DNA of 64,000 nt. Source: Kazachstania africana CBS 2517 (taxonomy: Eukaryota > Ascomycota > Saccharomycetes > Saccharomycetales > Saccharomycetaceae). Positions 26,726 through 36,500 of this stretch are shown piece by piece. The stretch lies in NCBI RefSeq assembly GCF_000304475.1, contig NC_018946.1, positions 186,001-250,000 of the forward strand, given 5' to 3'. Within the stretch, counting starts at the first letter, position 1. Each line of letters begins with the position of its first letter. The notes beneath the pieces are model-generated. The model ran no database searches. It saw only the letters and a program-made list of their open reading frames with translations, and had not been told where the DNA came from. The position numbers were made by a program, and so were the translations under genes.

Positions 26726-28792
26726 ATGTCTAACCATATAGGACCTGTTAAAAACGAATTAACGGAAGGGGTTGTTTGTGTGGAAGAAATTCCAATAATT
26801 GCCTCGGACGCCCAGCCATCAGCTGATCCTGCCATCGAGGATGAAGACGAAGATGACTATAATTACGGTGAAGATGAGAGGTTGATAGACACCGTTGACG
26901 ATGAAACTAATAAAGGTTTCGTCTATAAAGGTATTGAGACTACTCATACTTTTGAAGCTATGGATACGGCAAATAAACTTATTGGTGGGTCGAACATCGG
27001 AACAACTTCGACGGGAAAACTAAATTACATAACATTAGAAGACAGGAACGATGAGGATACCAATGAGTTGAAAAATTATAAGAATTTTAATAAAGATCAT
27101 AAAATTTTCGCTTTCCAGTTTCCATTGGGTGCTAACAACAAGGTTTCAAACCAATCCGTCTCCATGTTTAAACCGGTGAGTCCTTTAGACACTGCCAGTT
27201 CATTAGAGAAAGATGTGAAAAGAATGGAGCTTAAGGAAAAATTAAAGAGATCAGATTCTCTTGATTCTTTGGAAGAGATGCTTCTATTTGAGAATGAAAA
27301 AGGTAATGATAATGCAAGAGGCCGGGCCATTAAGCAAACAATGGGAATGGAAAATTTGAGACAGCAATTTAAACAGATGACAATGGATGAAGCCGAGATG
27401 ACTAAGGACGGTTATAGTTATAAACGTCTTGAAACCATATGGGATGAGTTGGATGGCGATATTGTCATTCTTGGTGGTTATCGTGGTTCTATATTGAGAG
27501 ATACACATACAGGAAGAAGGATATGGGTGCCAATTAAAGCAGGTCTAAATTTAAGAAAAATTGATCTCTTGATAGGTCCTAACCAAGAAGACGAAATTGC
27601 AACTCAAAAAGATATTATTCCGGATGGTATGCTAACGCATGTTGGGCCAATTGATGTTGCAAAGAAATTAATCAGAAAATTAGATTCAAATCAAAGGGTT
27701 AATATCCAGGAATTTGGTTACGATTGGAGATTATCTCTTGAAGTGTCATCCGGTCAATTGAAGGATAGATTAACCAAGATTTATAATAGGCAGAAAAGTG
27801 AAACAAAGTTGAAGGGTAGACCGAAGGGAACCTATGTCATTGCACATTCAATGGGTGGTCTTGTTGCACATAAAGTTCTACAGGATGCACCATATCTGAT
27901 TAGGGGTCTAATATATGTTGGTTCACCAAGTCAATGTTCCAATATTTTGGGTCCTATCAGATTTGGTGATGATGTCATGTGGAATAAAACGATATTGAGT
28001 AAAGAAGCAAATTTCTTCATGAGAAGTAGTTTATACTTCCTGCCGTTAGATGGAAGATGTTTTGTTGATAGCAAGACCTATGAAAGATACGACTTGGATT
28101 TTTTCGATCCAGAAGTCTGGAAAATGTTAGGCTTATCGCCATTAGTTAGTGAAAAGAGAAAGAAATTCCTCGAAAGTGAGAAAGAAGAAAGCAAGTCTAC
28201 AACAGCAACCTCGAGTACCTTTACGTTGACGTCAGTCCCAGTGACAGCTGCAACTTCAGTGGCGCAGACTTTAAATGCAACGACAAAATTTGTATTTAAC
28301 AACGTTCCGCTGGTTAACAAAGTAACGAAAGATGCAAATGCAGGAGTGAAATATAATGAAACTATTAAGCCTCCAAGTGAGTACGAATTTAAAACGACGT
28401 ATGAAGATTCTGTTGCTTATCTGGAAAGAGAATTGAAAAGAACTAAAAAATATCTAGAAAGTCTAGAGTACGACGCTACTAAAATATATCCGCCACTTGC
28501 TATAGTGTATGGTAACAAAGTGCCCACAGTACGTGGCTGTAAAGTGGATGGACTGAAAGATATTAGAGACGGTCATTATGACGATTTTTACTATGGACCA
28601 GGTGATGGTGTGGTTCATTATAAATGGTTATTACCTGAAAGAAGAGGGTTTCCAGTTGTGTGTAAGATTGCCAGTGACACAGGACATGTTTCCTTGATGA
28701 CTGATTTCAAAGCCATTGCTAAGGCGTTCATTTCAATTGTTGACGCTGAGAATGAAAGAGACAGACTTGCAAAAGAGCATTTTATGGGTTAA
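26726..28792 (+). CDS. LCAT-like alpha/beta hydrolase (YJR098C ortholog)
   Basis: 688 codons (S. cerevisiae YJR098C 656). An acidic N-terminal region (residues 1-130, with EDEDEDDYNYGEDE) precedes a lecithin-cholesterol acyltransferase-type hydrolase domain. That domain includes VILGGYRGSILRDTHTGRR near 249, the YDWRLSLEV segment near 333, and the nucleophile elbow IAHSMGGLVAH with Ser375. GDGVVHY near 630 and DTGHVSL near 652 supply candidate acid and His. A low-complexity Ser/Thr/Ala insert lies at about 490-530. No signal peptide is seen, so the product is probably cytosolic or peripheral. Substrate unknown. TATA and CCCCT elements upstream suggest stress-responsive expression. Confidence 0.87.
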   Translation: MSNHIGPVKNELTEGVVCVEEIPIIASDAQPSADPAIEDEDEDDYNYGEDERLIDTVDDETNKGFVYKGIETTHTFEAMDTANKLIGGSNIGTTSTGKLNYITLEDRNDEDTNELKNYKNFNKDHKIFAFQFPLGANNKVSNQSVSMFKPVSPLDTASSLEKDVKRMELKEKLKRSDSLDSLEEMLLFENEKGNDNARGRAIKQTMGMENLRQQFKQMTMDEAEMTKDGYSYKRLETIWDELDGDIVILGGYRGSILRDTHTGRRIWVPIKAGLNLRKIDLLIGPNQEDEIATQKDIIPDGMLTHVGPIDVAKKLIRKLDSNQRVNIQEFGYDWRLSLEVSSGQLKDRLTKIYNRQKSETKLKGRPKGTYVIAHSMGGLVAHKVLQDAPYLIRGLIYVGSPSQCSNILGPIRFGDDVMWNKTILSKEANFFMRSSLYFLPLDGRCFVDSKTYERYDLDFFDPEVWKMLGLSPLVSEKRKKFLESEKEESKSTTATSSTFTLTSVPVTAATSVAQTLNATTKFVFNNVPLVNKVTKDANAGVKYNETIKPPSEYEFKTTYEDSVAYLERELKRTKKYLESLEYDATKIYPPLAIVYGNKVPTVRGCKVDGLKDIRDGHYDDFYYGPGDGVVHYKWLLPERRGFPVVCKIASDTGHVSLMTDFKAIAKAFISIVDAENERDRLAKEHFMG

Positions 28793-28973
28793 CAAGAATC
28801 CAAACTACTCGGATTGTTTTAATTTTTATTTCTACAGCATAATGAGACGATCTAAATAGAGTAATGATTTAATAATATTAATATTTTTGTAATTTGTCGT
28901 ATATACTCACTTTTTCTATAATATGACCATGTGAATCTATATTTAAAATATGTACAGGTTGTCTGATTTGGGA

Positions 28974-29465
28974 TTATTCTTCTGATTCTAAAGCGTAAAA
29001 ATTTACTTTCAACCACAGACTGCATGAATCACATTGAACAAGAACTTGAAACAAACCTTGATCTCTTTCATTGCAACTAACTGCAAATTCGTCTAAGATA
29101 TCATCATTAAGCTTAAAACCATCTTTGACTTGACATCTTGGACATTTCATTGTGTATTCCATCAAATCTTCATTTTCATGACATGCGAATGAATCTAAGG
29201 AGACTTCATCTAGTGCATCACCGACATTGTAGAAACCATTCTTCTTACCTTCTTCTAAAAGATGTGCATCATATGTTTTACGTGAAACTGGATCACTCAG
29301 AATTCTATAGGCTTCTTTGATTTGATCGATACTGTATTTTGATGTGGTAACATTACTTTTATCTGGATGAGTGGAGAGTAGCAAAACCCTGTATGACTTT
29401 TTCAGTTCATCTGGTGTGACTTGTGCAGGTACATTCAGCACTTCATAATGGGTGGCTTTGTTCAT
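28974..29465 (-). CDS. JJJ3: J-domain protein Jjj3 (DPH4 type) for diphthamide synthesis
   Basis: 163 codons (S. cerevisiae 172). The J domain covers residues 5-75 with the HPD motif at 33-35. A CSL/DPH-type zinc finger follows, with CPRC near residue 112 and CDSC near 148 (the four metal cysteines) and the closing hydrophobic WLKVNFYAL. Jjj3 is the redox-active co-chaperone for the first step of diphthamide formation on elongation factor 2, together with Dph1-Dph3. Order and strand match YJR097W. Confidence 0.95.
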   Translation of the reverse strand: MNKATHYEVLNVPAQVTPDELKKSYRVLLLSTHPDKSNVTTSKYSIDQIKEAYRILSDPVSRKTYDAHLLEEGKKNGFYNVGDALDEVSLDSFACHENEDLMEYTMKCPRCQVKDGFKLNDDILDEFAVSCNERDQGLFQVLVQCDSCSLWLKVNFYALESEE

Positions 29466-29663
29466 TCGGTTCGTATCATTATTTAAGTTTTCTTACAAAT
29501 CATCTCATTTCTTAAAATTTTTCAAAAGTTTTATGTTGTCTTAGTAAACATTAAAAAGATAAATATTTGGAATAGATGTCGGGATTAACGTAAATGTAGA
29601 GAGAGACATTCTTAGTCGCATGGTTAAGAAATTTTAGTCGTATATATGTGTTATATAAACCGA

Positions 29664-30524
29664 TCATGGAGCATTAGTACATTCCCAATCTGTTGGTTCA
29701 TAAGCTTCTGGATGATCAAGGAATTTCATTTGATCTTCTGTCAACTCAAAATCGTAGACATCAAGGTTACTTTCCAACCTTCCAATAGTCTTGGTCTTCG
29801 GTAATGGTACGTATCCATGTTGTAAGGACCATCTGATTAGAATCTGACCCGTATTCTTCGTATTATTCAGTTCGTTTGAAATTTTAATCAAATCTGGATG
29901 ATTTATTTTGTAACCGTGAGTCAAAGGAGCGTATGCTTCTACAACAAGACCTTCCATTTTACAAAAATCAGCTAATTCCTGTCTCATGAGCCAAGGAGAG
30001 ATTTCAATTTGATTTACCACGGGACGATATTTTAACCCATCCCATTGAAACAATTCCTTTAAATGTTTAATACCGAAATTAGAGACACCAATAGATTTAA
30101 CGATTCCTTCATCCACCGCCTCTTGCATAGCCCTCCAGGTTTCTTCTCTAATCTGTGGACCACCGATGGGAGAATGCATCAGTAATAAATCGATATATTT
30201 TAAATCTTGAACTTTATCGACGCATTCTCTTATTGCTCTCTTTGCATTCTGATAACCAAATTGTGAATTCCACAATTTTGTAGTATAAAAAATTTCATCC
30301 CTTTTAGTCTCTGGATGTCTTATTAACCAATTAGAAATTCCTTGAGCGACTTCTTCTTCGTTATCATAAAGTACAGCAGTATCAAAATGTCTATAACCTA
30401 CATCCAATGCATTTTCGACAATTTCTGTCGTTTCAGAACTTGGTAAATCGTAGGTTCCCAAAGCTACAGTAGGAATATAATAATTTGAAGATAATTTATA
30501 AGTCTTTTGTATTGAAAGTTTCAT
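29664..30524 (-). CDS. Aldo-keto reductase (YJR096W ortholog, xylose/arabinose reductase type)
   Basis: 286 codons (S. cerevisiae 282). This NADPH-dependent aldo-keto reductase has its catalytic tetrad visible: Asp48 and Tyr53 in YRHFDTAVLYDNEEEV, Lys83 in YTTKLWNS, and His117 in LLLMHSP. The VSNFGIKHL segment and the cofactor-binding PLPKTKTIGRLESNLDVYDFEL segment follow near 262. The S. cerevisiae enzyme reduces aldoses such as xylose and arabinose and is induced by osmotic and oxidative stress. Neighbouring genes JJJ3 and SFC1 confirm the identity by order. Confidence 0.94.
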   Translation of the reverse strand: MKLSIQKTYKLSSNYYIPTVALGTYDLPSSETTEIVENALDVGYRHFDTAVLYDNEEEVAQGISNWLIRHPETKRDEIFYTTKLWNSQFGYQNAKRAIRECVDKVQDLKYIDLLLMHSPIGGPQIREETWRAMQEAVDEGIVKSIGVSNFGIKHLKELFQWDGLKYRPVVNQIEISPWLMRQELADFCKMEGLVVEAYAPLTHGYKINHPDLIKISNELNNTKNTGQILIRWSLQHGYVPLPKTKTIGRLESNLDVYDFELTEDQMKFLDHPEAYEPTDWECTNAP

Positions 30525-30602
30525 GATTGATGCGAATATTATATATACTGTTGTAGATGGGAAGTATACGGTTTTCCCTGTTTTATTTTTTTTTTTTTCT
30601 AC

Positions 30603-31556
30603 TTATTGAAATAATTTGAATGATTCTAATTTTTTCCTTATAAATTCGTAAACGGTGAAAGTGACAGCTTGACCTGGCGCGACACGCATAACTCTTGGAG
30701 TGATACCTTTATACAAAGCTCTAAAGCCTTCCTCTTTGATTAATTGTGAGCCAATTGCACCGATGCGCTTCCACGAAGAAGTTTTATCACTCTTGATTGA
30801 TTTATCTTTTTGTAACCTTGTCTTTATTGTATCAAGTGGAGCATTTGAAAAGGGTCCAATTGCGCCTGATATGAGACCAATACAAGAAGTTTGCCAGGAG
30901 GGTAAAGTTGTTAAATTTTGATTTTTCTGCAGATATTCTTTTAATTTTGAATAAACTGTAAAATTTGCACCTTGATTTGTTGCTTGTCTAGCGGCAGTTA
31001 ATGAAACACCTCTATATAAAGCTCTTGGACCTTCTTCCTTAACTATTGTATAAGCGGCATGAATTGCATTTTTATATTTCGCCGTGATACTTTTCGTGGT
31101 TGTTGTTGTAAGATGTTGTGATTGTAATCTTATTTTGACTACTTCCATTGGATTGACTACCATTACCGCTTCTGTGACGCCCGCTAATAAACCGGCGATG
31201 AAAGTATTTCCCGTCGAGACCGTACCAGTTGATGGAGATGCCAATAGAGATCTGTACCATTCATACGAAGAGAATCTTATGGCCATTTTGGGTATGATTC
31301 CAATGACGACTGCACCAAGACCTTTATACAACGCTAAGAATCCTTCCTGAGAATATATTGAAGTGCCAGTCCTAATAAAACCCGGTGGTTTAATTGCTAA
31401 ATTTTCCGCGGCATTCATCTCTACTGTTGATTTTCTGTAAATTTGCATTCTAACTTTTATTGTATCCAATGGATGGCATACCAATGCCTCCATAAGACCC
31501 GCGGAGCCTCCAGCTAAAAGATTGACTATGGGATTTGAAGAGCGATCGCTAGGCAT
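30603..31556 (-). CDS. SFC1: Mitochondrial succinate-fumarate carrier Sfc1
   Basis: 317 codons (S. cerevisiae 322). The three carrier repeats carry the signatures HPLDTIKVRMQ (about residue 28), NPMEVVKIRLQ (about 136) and APLDTIKTRLQ (about 240). The protein exchanges cytosolic succinate for mitochondrial fumarate, needed for growth on ethanol and acetate. In S. cerevisiae it is glucose-repressed and activated by Cat8/Sip4. I found no clear carbon-source element in the 530-base divergent region shared with IME1, although a URS1-like TTGCCGCCGA is present. RPL43B, which separates SFC1 from IME1 in S. cerevisiae, is missing. Confidence 0.95.
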   Translation of the reverse strand: MPSDRSSNPIVNLLAGGSAGLMEALVCHPLDTIKVRMQIYRKSTVEMNAAENLAIKPPGFIRTGTSIYSQEGFLALYKGLGAVVIGIIPKMAIRFSSYEWYRSLLASPSTGTVSTGNTFIAGLLAGVTEAVMVVNPMEVVKIRLQSQHLTTTTTKSITAKYKNAIHAAYTIVKEEGPRALYRGVSLTAARQATNQGANFTVYSKLKEYLQKNQNLTTLPSWQTSCIGLISGAIGPFSNAPLDTIKTRLQKDKSIKSDKTSSWKRIGAIGSQLIKEEGFRALYKGITPRVMRVAPGQAVTFTVYEFIRKKLESFKLFQ

Positions 31557-32086
31557 AGGGGGAGGGTAAGAGACAGAGAAAAAATTTATGCCATACTAAA
31601 TTTACGGTGGAGCTACACGATGGGATGAATTGCTGAAAAAATGAGCTTCTTTATATGGGGGGCTTCAGTAGTGAATTAATGCAGTTTGTTAATCGAGTGT
31701 TTCGGTGAAACGGCAATGTAGTCCATCGATCCGGAGATGGAGGAGAGGCGGACCAGAAAGAACAAAAAAAATAAAAATAAAAACAAATAATTTGCCGCCG
31801 AGGTAAGCAAATACGGATTACAATTGTTGGGGAACCCAGACCCACATCAGTTGGAGAAAGTGTGGTCAGTTGTTGGGGGGGAATCTTCTATTGTCAACAA
31901 ACGGTGGATTTTCCCCCTATGCACCGGTTGGTCAGCGGGTATATAAACCACTCGAAACCCGAAATACATGTGGTCTCCGCTCCAATGCAACTCACATTGC
32001 ACTGCTTCACTGCCACCGTCCTCCACTTACCCTCGCATACTCCTCGTCATATAAACTATTAATATCAAGAGCTAGCCGCCCAGCCG
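31557..32086. promoter_or_regulatory. Divergent SFC1/IME1 promoter with URS1-like elements
   Basis: 530 bases. TTGCCGCCGA at 31792-31801 differs by one base from the Ume6 site URS1 (TAGCCGCCGA). TAGCCGCCCA at 32073-32082 is another one-mismatch copy, ending four bases before the IME1 ATG. A TATATAAA box lies at 31940-31947, about 140 bases before the ATG, with CCCCT at about 31913 upstream. In S. cerevisiae the IME1 control region exceeds 2 kb and includes the IRT1 noncoding transcript; nothing of that size fits here. Confidence 0.6.
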
Positions 32087-32455
32087 ATGTTACAATCATT
32101 TCCACAGCAACAAGTTTTACACTCAGATTTCGAAAACAATAACTGCCTAGCGTCCCTGTTGCTGTTACCCCCACTACCACTGCTGGAAGATGACGAATTT
32201 ATAGTGACAAATTATTCTCTACAACAGACACCCAAGGAGTACATCGAAGATACTGACTATCATCTATTAGTACACACAAAACCAATCCATATCATTAATA
32301 ACAACGATAAATTGATTAATTTCAAATACGAAGATTATATACGATTCGATAACGAAGATCCATTTCTATTGGAAATTAACGAAAAATTACTCAATATCGA
32401 CCATTCATTGAACTTCCAAGAAATATCAATCAGATTCTCAAAAACTTATTTATAA
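32087..32455 (+). CDS. IME1: Miniature Ime1, master regulator of meiosis
   Basis: 122 codons from an ATG. The segment LVHTKPIHIIN (residues 61-71) closely resembles a segment I recall from the N-terminal third of S. cerevisiae Ime1, and the last residues FQEISIRFSKTYL (110-122) resemble its extreme C terminus, which binds Ume6 and Rim11. The position is also right, divergent from SFC1 and followed by FIP1 in the same direction, as YJR094C. S. cerevisiae Ime1 has 360 residues. The Asn/Tyr/Ser-rich central activation region is absent, and only about 38 residues join the two conserved blocks. The frame is continuous, so this is not a visible truncation or frameshift. Function as an activator is inferred. 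Confidence 0.8.
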   Translation: MLQSFPQQQVLHSDFENNNCLASLLLLPPLPLLEDDEFIVTNYSLQQTPKEYIEDTDYHLLVHTKPIHIINNNDKLINFKYEDYIRFDNEDPFLLEINEKLLNIDHSLNFQEISIRFSKTYL

Positions 32456-32657
32456 AGATACCATTTTTTAATCTTAGTAGCTACTATATTTATGTTTATA
32501 TACTCTTAATAAGAGAAATTTTGGGGTATTTGTTGTTCGACGTCACGTGTCTTCTTTTTTTTTTTCCTTTTGCAAAAAGGATTTTTAGGCATTGGAAGTC
32601 CACCAACTCTACTCTAATAACTAACAGAACAATCATCAACATACACAAGAAGTAACC

Positions 32658-33494
32658 ATGGAATCAAGTGATGAAGATGATGATAGGTTCCTCTATGGTT
32701 CAGATGAAGAGGAAGTTCAGAGAGTAGTAGTACAACCAACGACGGTACGCGATAGCGATACCATTCATGATACAAATGATTCTGATGTCATTTCTGAATC
32801 TGAATCCGATTCAGATATTGAATTTATCATCAGTAATGGTCCAGATCCAACTAGATTGGATTCCCAAAGTATATCCCTGTCCACAGAAACTATAAGTGTC
32901 GCTACAGAAAGTGTAAAGACTGCATTACAGACAAGTGAAGATGGGTCCTCTGTAACTCCCAGCGCAACTACTACAACAGCCACCAATGTAACAACAGCTG
33001 GTACACTCCCCACTGATCAAAGTCAACAGGATGAAGTAAATACTGCAGGAAATATCGACTTGGATAAGGACGGTCTCTTTGATGGTCAACCAATAACTCA
33101 AATCGATCCAGAAGTACTCAAAGAAAAACCTTGGAGACAGCCAGGTGCTAATTTGGCTGATTATTTCAATTACGGGTTCAATGAGTTTAGTTGGATGGAA
33201 TATCTAGATAGACAAGAAAAGATTAAAACTGAATATAATCCAAGAAGAATATTGATGGGTTTACTCACTTTACAGCAACAGGGTAAACTGGATCCAAAAC
33301 CAATAAATAAACCTCTTAATGACTCTACTCCAAATCCTGTAATAGTAAACACAAATAAAAGTCCTCCAGCTATGCCTCCTCCAGGATTTCCACCATTACC
33401 AATGTTCGGTGGGTTCCCACCTTTCCCAATGCCCGGTATGATTCCTCCAATGAACCAACAACAACAGCAACAACAAAAACCAAATCAAAATTAA
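32658..33494 (+). CDS. FIP1: mRNA polyadenylation factor Fip1
   Basis: 278 codons (S. cerevisiae 327). Fip1 is the flexible tether in cleavage and polyadenylation factor that joins poly(A) polymerase Pap1 to Yth1 and Pfs2. The acidic N terminus (ESSDEDDDRFLYGSDEEE) is the Pap1-binding region. The Fip1 motif KPWRQPGANLADYFNYGF then FSWMEYLDRQEKIK lies near residues 156-190. A proline-rich and glutamine-rich tail (PPPGFPPLP, then a Q run) ends the protein. A CACGTG site is found upstream at 32544-32549. Gene order after IME1 is as in YJR093C. Confidence 0.94.
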   Translation: MESSDEDDDRFLYGSDEEEVQRVVVQPTTVRDSDTIHDTNDSDVISESESDSDIEFIISNGPDPTRLDSQSISLSTETISVATESVKTALQTSEDGSSVTPSATTTTATNVTTAGTLPTDQSQQDEVNTAGNIDLDKDGLFDGQPITQIDPEVLKEKPWRQPGANLADYFNYGFNEFSWMEYLDRQEKIKTEYNPRRILMGLLTLQQQGKLDPKPINKPLNDSTPNPVIVNTNKSPPAMPPPGFPPLPMFGGFPPFPMPGMIPPMNQQQQQQQKPNQN

Positions 33495-33559
33495 TAATGT
33501 TAATATTAATAACAATCAAATGTAGCATACTTTATATATATATTTTAAAATCGTTACGA

Positions 33560-36500
33560 TTATGTCCTTATACTAAATTTACTCATCTTTTTAACCCAAG
33601 GTTGATGAACAGAGTTCAATTCAACAACCCTTTTAATGGTATTATACCATTCTATAGTGTCCCTCGTCGATATATCGGAATTCAATATTATCTTATCACC
33701 ATTGTTGAAAACTAATTCAAAGCTTTCACCAACTAAAACCAAATCAGTCAAGTTTCTTACTTCTTTCCCCCTAACAACATCACTACTACTAATCACTTTG
33801 CAAACTTTTAATAGATTTATCGTTATCTGCGCTTTACCACTATTTTCATGAAATCCGACCATCGATGTCCCATTCAATTTGAAAAACCTCTTCTTTATAA
33901 CACCCTCTAAATCGCCGCCTTCTTGTTGTAAATACCCTTCTCTTCGTATCTTTTCTTGTTCCTGCAATTTTTTAACCATATCATTCACCAATTCACGATT
34001 CTTAGGGAAAACCTCTAAGTTCGAACTTCTTTCAATGTAACAGCCATTAAATTCTATTGTGCCAATTTTATATTCTTTTCGACGTGGTAACTCAAAATTC
34101 TTTACCTTGGAGTCTTTATTATTAGGTATCCTAGCCCATCTATTCTTAACTTCAGCCGATATCTTATCAAAACTACCATTAAATTTATTTTGTTTCAAAA
34201 ATTCTTTATCTAATTTAATTTCACAATATCCAAACGATCCATCTTCTGCAAACATGTAATCCCATTCATCAAAAGTCACTGGCCTTTGAACATACCTCTT
34301 TTCGTAAGCATATTTATTCTTACCAATAAAATTGTATTTTTTGCCAACACTTATTTTCTTGACAACTTCAACTAATTCAGTTTCTGCCTTCTTATATTGA
34401 CATTTTAACGTGACATAGATCGTTTGTTTTAAATTCAATGTTGGAATTTCTAACTCTCTATCGATAATGAAATAATCATCATCATCTAATTTTTTCCAGG
34501 GACTACGTGCTACATTTATCCCATTGTCAATCTCCAGGCAGAATTTTGCTTGATGATTTGAAATTCCACTTAAATTAATTTTCATCTTTTCAAGTTTCAA
34601 GTACAGGATACCATAGTCCTTAAGTTCCTCCTCTACCAAAGCTTCTTTATCTTCAACGACCGCTACTTCTTCAACCAGTTTCTCAATAACGTTGTCCTCC
34701 AATTTCTTTTCCTCCCTAGGTTTACCTTTTAAAGGTTTGGAAAATAGGTTAGCTGAATTGTTTAATTCAGGCTCTTGGTATTCCTTCTTCCTAATAAATT
34801 TGAAGGGGCTTTCAATATGACCTGAAGTTCTAAGTCCCTCAGAGTTACTTTCAATCGATTCCATATCAACTTCATAACTCTTGATACTATCTGCTTTACC
34901 TACAACCACATCATTACTTGATGATTTCAAATTTGTAAGCTTCCCCTCCTCTATTAAGATCTCACTGACATCAACTTTTGTATATTTTTCCCTCATTTGA
35001 GTCTCTTCATCAGTCCAAATATTTAAATAATTTGGCCTTAAAGAAGTAGTTTCCACCGATGTTAGTAGTGATGATGCATTATCGCCTAACATATTTTCCA
35101 TTACTTTACTGAACTCCTCACCAAGGGATACATTATCATCATAATCGTGATTCCTCACCTGCGATTCTCTCGATAATGTCTCAGAGTAACGTATCTTACT
35201 ACTATGAACCAACTTCGGTTTAAATCTGTAGGAATGTTGCATCATTGGCGAATCGGGCCGTGGAGCCTGCTTTATTGTCGTTTCTGGTGCAGGTATGACT
35301 GAATCCTGTAAATGCCAAACAGATAAATAGTCAGTTGGAGAAATCTGTCTTCTAGCGTCGATTGAATCAAGTGAACTATCTGGATCATGGTTTAATGGAT
35401 CATCCAAAAACAGCGGATCTAATACAGGTAATTGCGGTAATACTGGTGTAAAATCAACAAGTTCATCAATGGAGTCGTTAGGTGATCCCACGTCTGTTTC
35501 TTTAACTGAAGTGGCATCAAGCTCTGTATTTACAGGAACCAAACTCTTAAAAGAAAGAGTTTCATGCGAATCAGCTTCCAAAACGACCTTATTTTCTACT
35601 ATTTCTTCTGCTATGTTTTGGTTTATTGCATTGTTGTTTTCTGGACATCCAATACTTACCAAACCTAATCCCATAGCAGGCGTCTTACCTTCAGTATTTT
35701 TTCCTTTTTCAATTTCAGGTAGCTTACTTGTCCCATCTTTTGTATCTTCATCAACAGCTGCTGTATCAGGAGCATTGTTTTCTGGTTTTACTTCTGTTTC
35801 GAATCCTTCTCCTTCAAGTGAGTAAGCAAATTTTTCTTTGCTTTCCAAGATGGGAGCATTATCAATCTGGGTTTGAAGGTCGTCAGTAGTTGAATCTTCT
35901 TCCGTCAATCCAGTTTCAAAAGGACTAATTATCACTGAACCATTCTCTCCATCAACTTGACCATTTGAGAGCTCTGCGGATAACAATTTGAGATCTTCCG
36001 CTGTACTGGCTTCTGCAATTGTGCTATTCGGTTCCAAAGCAATACTTAGATCTCTAATATCGGATTCTTGTTCATTCTCCTCACAATATGGGGATGCTTC
36101 TTTCGTGCTTTGATGTTCTTCACGATCTTTTTCAAACGTAGAAACACTGACAAATCTGAGAGACTCAGTTTTGTTGAGATTTGGTTGTACGAAGACTCCA
36201 AGTTCTGGTGTGTCTGGTATACTTGGGATTTTCTCTAAATTATAAACATGATCATTTGGTAAAGTCACAGATAAAGAGGTTATTTTTTCGTCACCAACAG
36301 AGGATCCAGAAGATGCCCTAGTTGGGGGTACGTCATTCTTCATAAAATTATTAATGATAATCTTACTTGTCAAAGGTATCTTAGAAGGTGAATGTTTAAT
36401 CTGTGGAGAATAATTGTCATCGCTAGCAAAACTTTCCTCATCCATTGAGAAATGTACGGGAGATGATAGAAAAGTGTCAGATTTTGAATGTGGCAGTAAG

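Noticed and set aside
31862..32142. Forward frames of 66 and 90 codons just before and over the IME1 start
   Set aside because: They overlap the TATA box and URS1-like site, and the IME1 frame has recognisable conserved segments instead.
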